Below, piece after piece: positions 48,281 to 56,754 of a stretch of DNA of 64,000 nucleotides. Position 1 is the stretch's first letter, and the number at the start of each line of letters is the position of its first letter. Both the position numbers and the translations under genes were made by a program. Under the pieces are notes generated by a model. It did no database searches and was not told the origin of the DNA. It saw nothing but the letters and a program-made list of their open reading frames with translations. Where the stretch lies: contig CADEFT010000011.1 of the NCBI GenBank assembly GCA_902826685.1, forward strand, positions 124,001 through 188,000, written 5' to 3'. This stretch comes from an uncultured Acidobacteriota bacterium (GTDB lineage: Bacteria; Acidobacteriota; Terriglobia; Bryobacterales; Bryobacteraceae).

Positions 48281-50383
48281 TTAAAGACGCTCCAACCGGT
48301 CGAGTAGCGCCACCATCCGGGCCGCCGCTTCGGTCCTCTGCCCGAACCGGAGCTGGTTGTAGGCCTGGGTAAAGCTGTCCACCACCGCCGACGATTCCGA
48401 CTGGCCCAACTTTCCGGCGAACTCGGCCGGCGTGACCCAGAAGGGCTTCTCCATCCCGCGCTGGCGCATCACTTCGAGCATCCGCTCATAGAGCATCGTC
48501 GCGTCGGAGGCCGACACCTGCCCCCGCTTCACCCGCCGCACGCGGCGCATCGCTTTCCACTTGCGCCAGGCGAGCGGACCGAGCATGGCGGCAGCCGCCA
48601 CCAGCGCGATGAAGATTGCCGCTTTCCAGCCATGCCGTTTGGCGGTGGCCGTGCCCGATTGGAGGCGGCGCGCCCAGCGCTCATAGGCGCCGTCGATCCA
48701 GCGCGCCTGGAAGTCGCGGCTCGATTGTTCGACGCGCGCGGCCAGCGTCAACTGGCGCTCAAAATCATAGCCGAGCACCCAATCCTGCCACAGCACCTGG
48801 ACCGCGTCGGCATAAAGCTGCAGACGGCTTCCGAAGGTGACGCTGGGCGGATTGGGATCGGGCGGCGTGGGATCGAGCGTGATCCAGCCGCGGCCTTCGA
48901 CAAACGCCTCCACCCAACTGTGAGCGTCGGAGGCGCGAATCAGGAACCAGCCGCTCAGCGGATTGTAGACGCCGCTCTGAAAGCCGGTGACGACGCGCGA
49001 GGGAATCCCCACCGCGCGCAGCATCACGGCGAGCGAACTGGCGAAATACTCGCAATGACCCTTGCGGCGTTCAAACAGGAAGTGGGCGATGGGGTCGGCG
49101 GATGTTTCGCGCGGCAGTTCGATGGTGTAGCCGAAGCTCTCGCGCAGGTACTTGTCGAGTCCATAGGCCTTGGCGGCTTCCGATGTGGCTTTGGCGCTTA
49201 CCTCCAGCGCCAGTTGGGAGATGCGCGGATCGAGCCGCGGCAGGGCCAGATGCTGGGCGCGCAGGGCGGGCTTGAGCGGCTCGCCGCGATAGAACGGATG
49301 GCGATCCTGCTCGACCAGGGCAGAGACGAGATAGCGCAGGTGATCGGGCGTGAACCCGGCGCGGAAGCTGTCGGTGGGCGTTTGGATGACCAGGGGAATG
49401 CCGATCTGGATCCACTCCGGCACACCGGCGAAGAAGAGGGCGTCGGAGGTGATTTCGCGCATCACCACTTCGTAGCTGAGCCGGGGCGACTGGAAGCGCA
49501 GCCGCTCCTCGACGGGGATCAAGCTCAACACGCCGCGATCGACTTTCCAGGCGCGGGCCATGTTGGAGGCGTTGAACCAGCGCTTGCCGTCGAAGTTGCT
49601 GAGCGCGGCGCCGCGCCATTTCAGGGGCCTCGGCTGCCAGGAATCGGCGATCTTGACATGCATCACGGCCGTATCCCGCATCTTCAATTCGCCGATTTCG
49701 CCCAAACGGACTTCGCCGGCAAAGCCAGGCAGGTGATAACGCTCGGGAATCAGACGCTGGAAAGCCGCGCGCGCGGTGCGCGGCAGGATGATGAACAGAC
49801 CGGCGGTCAGAATGAAGATGCCGAGGACGGTGGACGCGGTCAGCCCAGAGAGACGCCAGCCCACGCGGCGCTGGCCGGATCGCACCAGGGTCTCGGCCCG
49901 CCGCGCCGAGCGCAGTATCTCACCGCTGGCAAAAGTGGCCACGCCGAAAACCAGGAACAGCGCGAGAAACAGCGAGTAATTGGCGTCGGCGCTAAGAATG
50001 GAAGCGGCCAGCAGTTCGAGAAACGCAATCACCTTGACATAGAAATAGTCGCGTCCCGTGGAGGCGGTAAGCAGCTTCACCACGGCGAGGAAGAACACCA
50101 GGCGTACCGTGGCGGTGACGAATTCCCGGGAGAGATAAAAATAATCGCCGATATAAAAACCGATGTAAGCCAGGGTGAGGGCACTTACCACCGCGGGAGG
50201 CAAATGCAACCGCAGCCGGCCGGATACGATCAGCGCCCGCGCCGCCATGCCGAGCGCCACCAGAATCGCCGTCGGCGCGTCCAGGTATCCCGATCCCAGC
50301 ACGGCCAGATAACCGGAAGCGAGCATCCCAAGCAGGGAAAACTCGAAGAACCGTTCAATGCCCGTCTCGCGAGTCGAGGTCAA
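48281..50383 (-). CDS. Membrane transglutaminase-like protein (DUF3488/transglutaminase core/DUF4129)
   Basis: About 700 residues from TTG 50383, which overlaps the upstream stop as TTGA; the ATG at 50503 would lie deep inside the previous gene and add a highly basic stretch. Residues 1-210 have about six membrane segments (DUF3488/TgpA-like). The periplasmic transglutaminase core keeps the triad: Cys in KGHCEYFASS at about 443, His in SDAHSWVEAF at about 487 and Asp in TLDPTPPDPN at about 504. One more membrane helix (AAIFIALVAAAAMLGPLAW) precedes a DUF4129-like tail. Such proteins often sit with MoxR/DUF58 genes, but none are here. Cross-linking or protease activity cannot be told apart. 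Confidence 0.87.
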   Translation of the reverse strand: MTSTRETGIERFFEFSLLGMLASGYLAVLGSGYLDAPTAILVALGMAARALIVSGRLRLHLPPAVVSALTLAYIGFYIGDYFYLSREFVTATVRLVFFLAVVKLLTASTGRDYFYVKVIAFLELLAASILSADANYSLFLALFLVFGVATFASGEILRSARRAETLVRSGQRRVGWRLSGLTASTVLGIFILTAGLFIILPRTARAAFQRLIPERYHLPGFAGEVRLGEIGELKMRDTAVMHVKIADSWQPRPLKWRGAALSNFDGKRWFNASNMARAWKVDRGVLSLIPVEERLRFQSPRLSYEVVMREITSDALFFAGVPEWIQIGIPLVIQTPTDSFRAGFTPDHLRYLVSALVEQDRHPFYRGEPLKPALRAQHLALPRLDPRISQLALEVSAKATSEAAKAYGLDKYLRESFGYTIELPRETSADPIAHFLFERRKGHCEYFASSLAVMLRAVGIPSRVVTGFQSGVYNPLSGWFLIRASDAHSWVEAFVEGRGWITLDPTPPDPNPPSVTFGSRLQLYADAVQVLWQDWVLGYDFERQLTLAARVEQSSRDFQARWIDGAYERWARRLQSGTATAKRHGWKAAIFIALVAAAAMLGPLAWRKWKAMRRVRRVKRGQVSASDATMLYERMLEVMRQRGMEKPFWVTPAEFAGKLGQSESSAVVDSFTQAYNQLRFGQRTEAAARMVALLDRLERL

Positions 50384-50784
50384 TGCTGCAGCACCTTCCC
50401 TATCTGGCCGGCCAGGGAACGCTTGGCGGCGGCGTCGCCACCATCGAGAACGACGAAGTAGGCTCCTTCGTGAAATGCCATCTTTCCTTCCTGAGGCCTC
50501 CATTTCTGCGTCATTTCGAAGGCCACGGTCTGGTGGTTCATTTCATACACGATGGCTTGCAGCCGGTTCGCGCCCGACTCATAGAAGGCCCGCCGGGCGC
50601 GCTTGTAACCCTGGCTCCGGATGTCCTCCGGCATCTGTTCGCCGGGAATGTTCTCCACCGCCTTGCGGCGCCACTCGCCCAATTCCATCGGCAGAAGTTC
50701 CCGGCGTCCATTCGGGTTGCCGCAGGCCGCGCCCAGAGCCGCGGCGAAAAGCCAACACCGTCTCGATTGCATGTCCGGTTCCAT
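50380..50784 (-). CDS. Small exported protein of unknown function, possible lipoprotein
   Basis: A 134-residue protein (ATG 50784; ATG 50772 is an equally plausible start, giving MQSRRCWLFAAALGAACGNP). The N-terminus is hydrophobic and ends in LGAAC, a loose lipobox with Gly at -3. The body has GEWRRKAVENIPGEQMP, GYKRARRAFYESGANRLQAI, VYEMNHQTVAFEMTQKW and VLDGGDAAAKRSLAGQIGKV. This resembles small acidobacterial proteins of unknown function, but I do not recognise a named family. It is cotranscribed with the transglutaminase gene, whose start overlaps its stop. Confidence 0.65.
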   Translation of the reverse strand: MEPDMQSRRCWLFAAALGAACGNPNGRRELLPMELGEWRRKAVENIPGEQMPEDIRSQGYKRARRAFYESGANRLQAIVYEMNHQTVAFEMTQKWRPQEGKMAFHEGAYFVVLDGGDAAAKRSLAGQIGKVLQH

Positions 50785-50813
50785 TTTAAGCCCACAAGGT
50801 ACAATCGTCGGCG

Positions 50814-51998
50814 ATGCGGTTTCTACTTCTGTTTCTTCCTTCGCTCGTTCTGGCGCAGCGCTTTGAGCCGCTCGATTTCCGCATCGAACGCCAGACTTTG
50901 TCGAAGCAACAGGACCCGGCCTGGCAGTGGTTTCATCCCCGGCCCGCGGCCATTCCCGGTTTCGGCCAGATGATCACCCTGCAGAAGCATCTGTTCACCT
51001 CGGATTACTATGGCGGACTGGCGGTGATGACCAGCCGCGATTCCGGACGCCACTGGAATGGACCGGGCGAAGTGCCGGAACTTGGCTGGAGCCGGGAATC
51101 GGATTCGGTGGACGTGGCCGTAGCCGACGTCACCCCGGGCTGGCATCGCAAAAGCAAACGCCTGATCGCCATCGGAGCCCGCGTGCGGTACGACAAGAAA
51201 GGCCATCAGCTTGAGGATCGCCAACGCTCCAATCAGACGGCGTACGCGGTCTTCGATCCAAGAACGGGAAAGTGGCAGGCGTGGCGCACGATCGAGATGC
51301 CGCCCGACGCCAAATTCGAATTCGCCCGCAGCGCCTGCGCGCAGTGGCTCGAACGCGACGGTGGCACGGTCCTGCTGCCGTTCTATTACGGGCCAAGCGC
51401 CAAGGCGCAATCGGTGACGGTGGCGGAGTTCCGCTTTGACGGGAGCGAATTGAAGTATCTGCACCACGGCAGCGAGCATCATCTGAGCGAGACGCGCGGC
51501 CTCGCCGAGCCTTCGATCATCCGCTTTCAGGGCCGCTATTACCTGACGGTGCGCAGCGACAGCCGTGCATATGTAGCCGTGAGCGGCGACGGCCTGCAGT
51601 TTCCGCCATTGCGCGAATGGCTATTCGACGACGGCGCGCCGCTTGGCAGCTACAACACCCAGCAGCACTGGCTGGCTCATAGCGACGGCCTGTTCCTCGC
51701 CTATACCCGCCGCGGCGCCGGTAACGATCATGTGTTCCGCCACCGTGCGCCACTGTTTCTGGCCCAGGTGGATCCGGCCACGCTGCGCGTCGTGAGGGCG
51801 ACCGAGAAGATCCTGATGCGCGACCGCGGAGCGACGTTCGGCAATTTCGGCGCCGCCGCCATCGATCCGGCCGAATCGTGGGTGACCGACGCCGAGGGCA
51901 TGTTCTTCGAAGTGGCGCGGCAGCGGGGGGCCGAAGGGGCGCTGCTTCTGGCGCGCGTGATCTGGTCGAAACCGAACCGCGCGGTTCAGCGGCCGTAG
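50814..51998 (+). CDS. Secreted sialidase/neuraminidase-superfamily protein
   Basis: A 394-residue protein with signal peptide (MRFLLLFLPSLVLAQ). It has propeller-type strands with one clear Asp-box-like repeat, SRDSGRHWNGPGE at about residue 74, and a degenerate one, SGDGLQFPPLREW, at about 254. Other landmarks are GLAEPSIIRFQGRYYLTVRSD at about 229 and FLAYTRRGAGNDHVFRHRAPLFLAQVD at about 285, including Arg and His residues typical of a glycan pocket. I cannot confirm the full Arg triad and Tyr/Glu pair of true sialidases, so the substrate is open. It converges on and overlaps the glycosyltransferase-methyltransferase gene by 13 bp. Confidence 0.65.
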   Translation: MRFLLLFLPSLVLAQRFEPLDFRIERQTLSKQQDPAWQWFHPRPAAIPGFGQMITLQKHLFTSDYYGGLAVMTSRDSGRHWNGPGEVPELGWSRESDSVDVAVADVTPGWHRKSKRLIAIGARVRYDKKGHQLEDRQRSNQTAYAVFDPRTGKWQAWRTIEMPPDAKFEFARSACAQWLERDGGTVLLPFYYGPSAKAQSVTVAEFRFDGSELKYLHHGSEHHLSETRGLAEPSIIRFQGRYYLTVRSDSRAYVAVSGDGLQFPPLREWLFDDGAPLGSYNTQQHWLAHSDGLFLAYTRRGAGNDHVFRHRAPLFLAQVDPATLRVVRATEKILMRDRGATFGNFGAAAIDPAESWVTDAEGMFFEVARQRGAEGALLLARVIWSKPNRAVQRP

Positions 51999-53476
51999 CG
52001 GGAAGAGGAGTACGCCTTTTCGCCCGGGCTCAGGATCGTGGCCATAGCCGGTTTCCTGGCGATGGCGATAATCGACGTCGAGGCCCACGGCAGCCAGCGG
52101 TCGATGCGCCTCCACAGCCACACCAGCCGGTTGAATTGCCGCAATTGAAACGGACTGATGGTCGATTTGCCGAGCAGCTTGCCGTTCACATACCAGCCGG
52201 GCAGGGAAATACGGTTGAATTCGAGAATCTTCTCTACCTGGAAACCGGCGCGCTGCATGCGCTCGCGTAACTGGTCTTTTGAATAGCGCTGCACGTGGCC
52301 GAGCGCCTCGTCGATCTTGCCGTAGGCCCATTGGCCCTGCGGCACCAGCACGACGGCGCAACCGCCGGGCTTGAGCGCGCGGAACAGATTGACGGCCGCG
52401 TCATCCGACTTCTCGACGTGTTCGAGGACATTGAGGCAGATGGCCGTATCGACCATGCCTTCGAGCGAATCGAAATGCGAGAACTCGGCCAGATCGCACA
52501 CCCGTACTTCGAGATTCGGACGGTGCCACAAGCCGCTTGAAAGCCGCGCCAGGTGTTCGGTGTCGAGATCGGTGGCGATATAGCGCCTTCGTCCCCCGAT
52601 CAGTTGCCGCGTCAGGTTCCCGATCCCGGAGCCGATTTCGAGCACCGTCGGCCCGACATAGGGACGAATGGTATCGGCCATCCAGCGGTTGAAGTTACGT
52701 GCGCCGGAGAAGGCTTCGAGAATCGCCGGCCCCGACTCGCGGTAGATATCGTTGGAAAACCAGAAGCGGAAGATCGTGGCGAAGGCCTTGACCGCATCCC
52801 ACGACCGGACTTTTTTCCCTTCCTCGTAGGTACGGCCGTAATAGCTGATCGGAACTTCGTAAATGCGCGCTTCCCGCTTGGCGAGCTTGAGAGTAAGTTC
52901 GGCCTCGAATTCGAATCCGTCGCACCGCAAAGGAATGCTGCGCGCCAGCGACGTGCGAAACGCCTTGTAGCCCGTGTAAAGGTCGGTCAGCGTGAGGTCC
53001 GACGCCATGTTGCACAGCGTCGCCAGCATATGATTGGCAAGGCCGTTCCAGTAATAGAGAACGCGGCGCTCACCCGATACCGAGAATCGTGAACCGAAAA
53101 CCGCATCCGCGTCTCCGTTGATCAACGGGCGCAGCAACGATAAATAATGTCTGGGGTCGTACTCGAGATCGGCGTCCTGAACGATGCTGAATTCCCCGCG
53201 CGCCTTGCCGAGCGCGGTGCGGATGGCCGCCCCTTTGCCCCGGTTGCGATCATGGCGGAACAGGCGGATCTCGCGATGCGCCACCATGAGGGACTCGATC
53301 CGTTCCACCGACCCGTCGGTGGAACCGTCATCAACGACGATGATTTCGCGGTCCATGCCGCGAGGCAACGGAGCACGCAGCACTCTTTTGAGCGCGGCTT
53401 CTACGAACTCTTCCTCGTTAAAGACCGGCACGAGGATGGAAAGAATCGACGGCTGTGACTGGCTAACGGTCTCCAT
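51986..53476 (-). CDS. Glycosyltransferase family 2 fused to a SAM-dependent methyltransferase
   Basis: A 496-residue two-domain protein. Residues about 10-250 are a GT2 domain of the dolichyl-phosphate-glucose/mannose type: ILVPVFNEEEFVEA, IIVVDDGSTDGSVERI, NRGKGAAIRTALGKA, DADLEYDP (DxD site) and TDLYTGYKAFRTS. Residues about 270-450 are a class I methyltransferase: VLEIGSGIGNLTRQL at about 280, YIATDLD, LNVLEHVEK and LKPGGCAVVLVPQG. It ends the rfb operon with a 14-bp overlap. It may transfer a sugar to a lipid carrier and methylate a glycan or lipid (inference). Confidence 0.85.
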   Translation of the reverse strand: METVSQSQPSILSILVPVFNEEEFVEAALKRVLRAPLPRGMDREIIVVDDGSTDGSVERIESLMVAHREIRLFRHDRNRGKGAAIRTALGKARGEFSIVQDADLEYDPRHYLSLLRPLINGDADAVFGSRFSVSGERRVLYYWNGLANHMLATLCNMASDLTLTDLYTGYKAFRTSLARSIPLRCDGFEFEAELTLKLAKREARIYEVPISYYGRTYEEGKKVRSWDAVKAFATIFRFWFSNDIYRESGPAILEAFSGARNFNRWMADTIRPYVGPTVLEIGSGIGNLTRQLIGGRRRYIATDLDTEHLARLSSGLWHRPNLEVRVCDLAEFSHFDSLEGMVDTAICLNVLEHVEKSDDAAVNLFRALKPGGCAVVLVPQGQWAYGKIDEALGHVQRYSKDQLRERMQRAGFQVEKILEFNRISLPGWYVNGKLLGKSTISPFQLRQFNRLVWLWRRIDRWLPWASTSIIAIARKPAMATILSPGEKAYSSSRYGR

Positions 53477-54470
53477 AGTTGCGTGTGTAGTAGGTCTTAT
53501 ACTCGCCCGACTTCACTCGCGATACCCAATCTGTATTCTCCCTGTACCATTTTACCGTCTCAGCCAGTCCCTCTTCAAACGGAACCAGCGTTTTCCAGCC
53601 GGTTTCTTTTTCGAGCTTCTCGCTGGTTAACGCGTATCGACGGTCGTGCCCTGGCCGGTCGGTCACATAGGTCATCAACTTATCGGTCTGCCCGGTAGCG
53701 GCAATGATTCGCTTCACCACTTCAATGTTCGGTAGGGAGCGGCTGCCGCCAATGTTGTACACCTCGCCCGGCCGGCCTTTCTCGACTAGCGATAAAATCC
53801 CGCGGCAATGGTCGTCCACAAACAGCCAGTCGCGCACCTGCATGCCGTCTCCATAGATCGGCAGCGGCTTGCCTTCAAGGGCGTTTGAGATCATGAGCGG
53901 AATCAGCTTTTCGGGAAACTGGCAGGGGCCGTAGTTGTTCGAGGCTCGAGTCACCAGAACCGGCAGCTTAAACGTCGTGTAGTAGGAAAGCGCCAGCAGA
54001 TCGGAACCCGCCTTGGAAGCCGAATAGGGACTGCTAGGCTTCAGCGGATAATTCTCATCGGCTTCATGCGGCTCGTCGAGGCTTCCATAGACTTCGTCGG
54101 TTGAAACATGAACGAACCGCGCCGTTTTATGCCTCTTGGCCGCTTCGAGCAAGGTGAAGGTGCCGAATACGTTGGTGCGCACGAAGGCGTCCGGCATTAG
54201 AATGCTGCGGTCCACGTGCGATTCGGCGGCGAAGTGCACTACCGCATCCGGCTTCTCCTCGCTGAAAACTTTCTCGATATCGTCAAACGACGTGATATCG
54301 GCTTTCACGAAACGATAACGCGGGCTCGACGCCACCGAAGCCAGATTCTCGAGATTGCCCGCGTAGGTCAGCGCGTCGACGTTCACCACGTCGAGATCGG
54401 CCCGGCCGGCTACCAGCCTGACGAACGCGGAGCCAATGAACCCCGCGCCCCCTGTCACCAACAGCTTCAT
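53463..54470 (-). CDS. rfbB: dTDP-glucose 4,6-dehydratase
   Basis: A 335-residue extended SDR. TGGAGFIGSA at the N-terminus binds NAD, STDEVYG gives Thr124-Asp125-Glu126, and YSASK gives Tyr149 and Lys153, so the full dehydratase catalytic set is present. HFAAESHVDRSI at about 79, YGPCQFPEKLIPL and DDHCRGI are further RmlB signatures. It converts dTDP-glucose to dTDP-4-keto-6-deoxyglucose. It overlaps rfbC upstream by 4 bp and the glycosyltransferase-methyltransferase downstream by 14 bp. Function is assigned with high confidence from motif and neighbour agreement. Confidence 0.93.
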   Translation of the reverse strand: MKLLVTGGAGFIGSAFVRLVAGRADLDVVNVDALTYAGNLENLASVASSPRYRFVKADITSFDDIEKVFSEEKPDAVVHFAAESHVDRSILMPDAFVRTNVFGTFTLLEAAKRHKTARFVHVSTDEVYGSLDEPHEADENYPLKPSSPYSASKAGSDLLALSYYTTFKLPVLVTRASNNYGPCQFPEKLIPLMISNALEGKPLPIYGDGMQVRDWLFVDDHCRGILSLVEKGRPGEVYNIGGSRSLPNIEVVKRIIAATGQTDKLMTYVTDRPGHDRRYALTSEKLEKETGWKTLVPFEEGLAETVKWYRENTDWVSRVKSGEYKTYYTRNYGDR

Positions 54471-55036
54471 TTGTGTTGTGTCTCCCAGTCGTAGTGAACA
54501 CCCGGCTCGTTGTAGGCGATGCGCCCTTCATCTTTCGGGTTGTAGATCCGGCTGGTCACGTAGACCAGCATTGCAGCCTGTTCGCCAACCACCTTATAGC
54601 CGTGGCCGATGCCGGGAGGAATCAGTATCTGCCAGGGCCGCAGGCTGCCCACATACAGCGTGTTGCGCACTCCGAAAGTGGGCGACGATTTCCGGAAATC
54701 CACCAGCACTACCTGGAACATGCCCATCACCGGCACCCAGAAATCGGTCTGGTGCAAATGATAGTGAAACGCCTTGATGGTGCCGGGATAGCTCAACGCC
54801 GCCGAAACCTGCGTGCTCTCGGGCGGAAAGTCGCGGCTTGGGCCCTGGCCGATGCGCGCCACCTCCAGAAAATAGCCCCGGTCGTCCGGCCAGAGCGGAA
54901 ATGGCGTAACGGCGACGCCTTCGATCAAATCGGGCGAGTCCGGCTTCAGGATCACCTTGCCGATGCCTTTTTCGCACTGCGGCAATAGAAGCTCCAGATC
55001 CCCTAACGCGGCAAAGGGCGTTGCCTCTGCAATCAT
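54467..55036 (-). CDS. rfbC: dTDP-4-dehydrorhamnose 3,5-epimerase-family protein
   Basis: A 189-residue cupin-fold protein. GTIKAFHYHLHQTDFWVPV holds the His of the RmlC active site, followed by DFRKSSPTFGVRNTLYVGS, PWQILIPPGIGHGYKV and VTSRIYNPKDEGRI, which match the RmlC core. The usual RGLHYQ reads KAFHYH, so it may be a relative that makes a different deoxysugar. It lies between rfbA and rfbB with 4-bp overlaps on both sides. No rfbD (final reductase) follows, so either rhamnose is completed elsewhere or the end product differs. Confidence 0.82.
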   Translation of the reverse strand: MIAEATPFAALGDLELLLPQCEKGIGKVILKPDSPDLIEGVAVTPFPLWPDDRGYFLEVARIGQGPSRDFPPESTQVSAALSYPGTIKAFHYHLHQTDFWVPVMGMFQVVLVDFRKSSPTFGVRNTLYVGSLRPWQILIPPGIGHGYKVVGEQAAMLVYVTSRIYNPKDEGRIAYNEPGVHYDWETQHK

Positions 55037-55785
55037 GGTTCAATCGCCTCGTAACCCGGGACGTTGGCCTGCCGCGTGGAACTGACCAGATTGGCCGCCC
55101 GCAGCAGGGAATCGAAGGTGCCGGCGTCGGTCCACCAGCCTTCCAGAAAGTCGAACGTCATCGTTCCTTCGCGAATGTAGGCGTTGTTCACGTCGGTGAT
55201 TTCAAGCTCTCCGCGCGAGGAAGGCACCAGTGTCTTGATCTTGTCGAACACCGAGCCGTCGTACATGTAGATGCCGGTGACGGCGTAGTTCGATTTCGGC
55301 CGCTTCGGCTTTTCCTCGATGCCGGCGATGCGGTTGTCCTTGATTTCGGCCACACCGAAACGCTCGGCGTCTTCCACTTGTTTTAACAGCACCTTGGCGC
55401 CGCTTTCCTGCTTCTCAAAGGCCTGGGCGGCGGCGCGGATGCTTTTCTCCACGATGTTGTCGCCGAGGATCACGCACACTTTATCGCCGTCGGCGAAGTG
55501 CTCGGCCAGGTCGAGCGCCTCGGCGATGCCGCCCTCGCCTTCCTGGTACGCATAGTTCACGTGTTTCAGGCCGAACTGCTTCCCGTTGGCAAGCAGCTTG
55601 AGGAAATCCCCTGAATTGCGCCCTCCGGTGACCACCAGAATGTCGCGAATGCCCGCATCCACCATGGTTTGGATGGGGTAATAGATCATCGGCTTGTCGA
55701 AGATCGGCAGCAGGTGTTTATTGGTAATTTTCGTGAGCGGATAAAGCCTGCTGCCCGTTCCGCCCGCGAGTACGATGCCCTTCAT
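55033..55785 (-). CDS. rfbA: Glucose-1-phosphate thymidylyltransferase
   Basis: A 250-residue nucleotidyltransferase. KGIVLAGGTGSRLYPLT at the N-terminus is the nucleotide-binding signature, NKHLLPIFDKPMIYYPI and ILVVTGGRNSGDF follow, and VCVILGDNIVE at about 110 holds the metal-binding Asp. EEKPKRPKSNYAVTGIYMYD and DAGTFDSLLRAAN complete the RmlA pattern. It makes dTDP-glucose from dTTP and glucose-1-phosphate. The length is shorter than the roughly 290-residue enterobacterial enzymes because the C-terminal allosteric extension is missing. It is the first gene of the operon. Confidence 0.93.
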   Translation of the reverse strand: MKGIVLAGGTGSRLYPLTKITNKHLLPIFDKPMIYYPIQTMVDAGIRDILVVTGGRNSGDFLKLLANGKQFGLKHVNYAYQEGEGGIAEALDLAEHFADGDKVCVILGDNIVEKSIRAAAQAFEKQESGAKVLLKQVEDAERFGVAEIKDNRIAGIEEKPKRPKSNYAVTGIYMYDGSVFDKIKTLVPSSRGELEITDVNNAYIREGTMTFDFLEGWWTDAGTFDSLLRAANLVSSTRQANVPGYEAIEP

Positions 55786-55831
55786 TCAGTGTGCTCCCAG
55801 TAACGAATCCCCATGATACAATTTGGCGGCA

Positions 55832-56179
55832 ATGCGGGTCCAACGTTGGAACGAAGAACCGGTGGAGCGGATGAACGCTCTGCTGTCGCGGCAGGTGGTT
55901 CACGGCGTGAACATCACGATGGCGCGGCTGGTCATGAACAAAGGCGCCGTGGTGCCCTTGCATCACCACGTCAATGAGCAGATTACGACGCTGCTCGAAG
56001 GCAGCCTGCTGTTCGTTCTCGATGGCACCGAGCAGGTGTTGAACGCCGGCGAATCGCTGGTGATTCCGCCCGATCTGCCCCATCGGGTGGAAGCGCTGAC
56101 CGATGCCGTGGCGATCGACGTCTTCGCGCCCACGCGCGCGGATTGGCTTCGCGGCGACGACTCCTATTTGCGCAAGTAG
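55832..56179 (+). CDS. Single-domain cupin protein
   Basis: A 115-residue protein from ATG 55832 (a TTG nine bases upstream is also in frame). The two cupin motifs are clear: VVPLHHHVNEQITTLLEGSL has the His-x-His...Gln pattern of motif 1, and GESLVIPPDLPHRVEAL has the motif 2 His. It probably binds a metal and acts as a small enzyme or sensor. It is divergent from rfbA and converges on the selenoprotein candidate with 3 bp between stops. Confidence 0.85.
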   Translation: MRVQRWNEEPVERMNALLSRQVVHGVNITMARLVMNKGAVVPLHHHVNEQITTLLEGSLLFVLDGTEQVLNAGESLVIPPDLPHRVEALTDAVAIDVFAPTRADWLRGDDSYLRK

Positions 56180-56206
56180 CCGCTATTTGGCGGCCCCTTT
56201 CTTTTT
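56179..56206 (+). terminator. Possible rho-independent terminator of the cupin gene
   Basis: GCCGC (56179-56183) and GCGGC (56190-56194) form a 5-bp stem with loop TATTTG, followed by CCCTTTCTTTTT. It overlaps the stop of the cupin gene and the Lys-rich 3' end of the convergent gene. The short stem keeps confidence moderate. Confidence 0.45.
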
Positions 56207-56731
56207 CGCGGCGGGCGCGGGCGTGGCTGCCTTTTCGGCGAGGAGCGGATCCACGTCCCTTCGGATGGCCTCTTCGCCGCCGTTGAAAATGGCGTCGGAG
56301 CCGGTGTACTGCGCGCGGATCACACCCTTCTTATCAAGGAAGACCAGCCACGGCACATAAGCCTGGCGGATGAAGGAATGCTGCATGTAGTCGCGAGCCT
56401 TGACTTCGTCCACCATGCCCACGGGGAACGGAACGCCAAACCGCTTGACGAAGCCCGGCACATCGGGATTGAGATTGAACGCCGCGAACAGAATCTCCAG
56501 CCCTTTCGCTTTATACTGCCGGTACACTGCGCCCATGACCTGGGCGTGTTGTTGGCAGTGCGGTCAAGTGGTCATTACGCACGCAAAGGCGAGCACTTTG
56601 CCCTTGTACCGGCTCAGCATCGTCTTGGTGCCGTCGGGCATGGCGATCTCAAGATCGGGTGACGGGCGCGGCACCTCTCCAGCGGCAAGAGGCAGCGCTC
56701 CGAGCGCGGCCAGCAGGTGTCTTCTCTTCAT
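56183..56731 (-). CDS. Candidate selenoprotein: thioredoxin-fold (TlpA/redoxin-like) protein with a UPHC active site
   Basis: From ATG 56731 the frame encodes an exported protein (MKRRHLLAALGALPLAAGE), then DLEIAMPDGTKTMLSRYKGK, a strand VLAFACVMTT, an in-frame TGA (56566-56564, codon 56), PHCQQHAQVMGAVYRQYKAK, GLEILFAAFNLNPDVPGFVK and AYVPWLVFLDKKGVI, ending in a Lys/Ala-rich tail; 182 residues with the UGA read as an amino acid. In thioredoxin-like proteins the equivalent site is TTCPHC, so TGA replaces exactly the catalytic Cys. cis-Pro (YVPW) and the fold are kept on both sides in one frame. A hairpin resembling a bacterial SECIS follows. A reading that starts at 56536 would remove the active site and signal peptide. 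selA/selB/selC are not in the window. Confidence 0.8.
56525..56566 (-). promoter_or_regulatory. Candidate bacterial SECIS element
   Basis: Directly after the UGA (56566-56564) the mRNA can fold with CACUGC (56560-56555) against GCAGUG (56530-56525), and an apical stem GCCC (56545-56542) with GGGC (56534-56531). The 7-nt loop is AGGUCAU (56541-56535). The loop starts 22 nt after the UGA, within the usual range, and has the early G and GGUC core seen in E. coli fdhF. The 9-nt one-sided bulge between the two stems is larger than in the E. coli element. Confidence 0.7.
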
Positions 56732-56754
56732 GACCACCAGTATAAGATAGGGGC

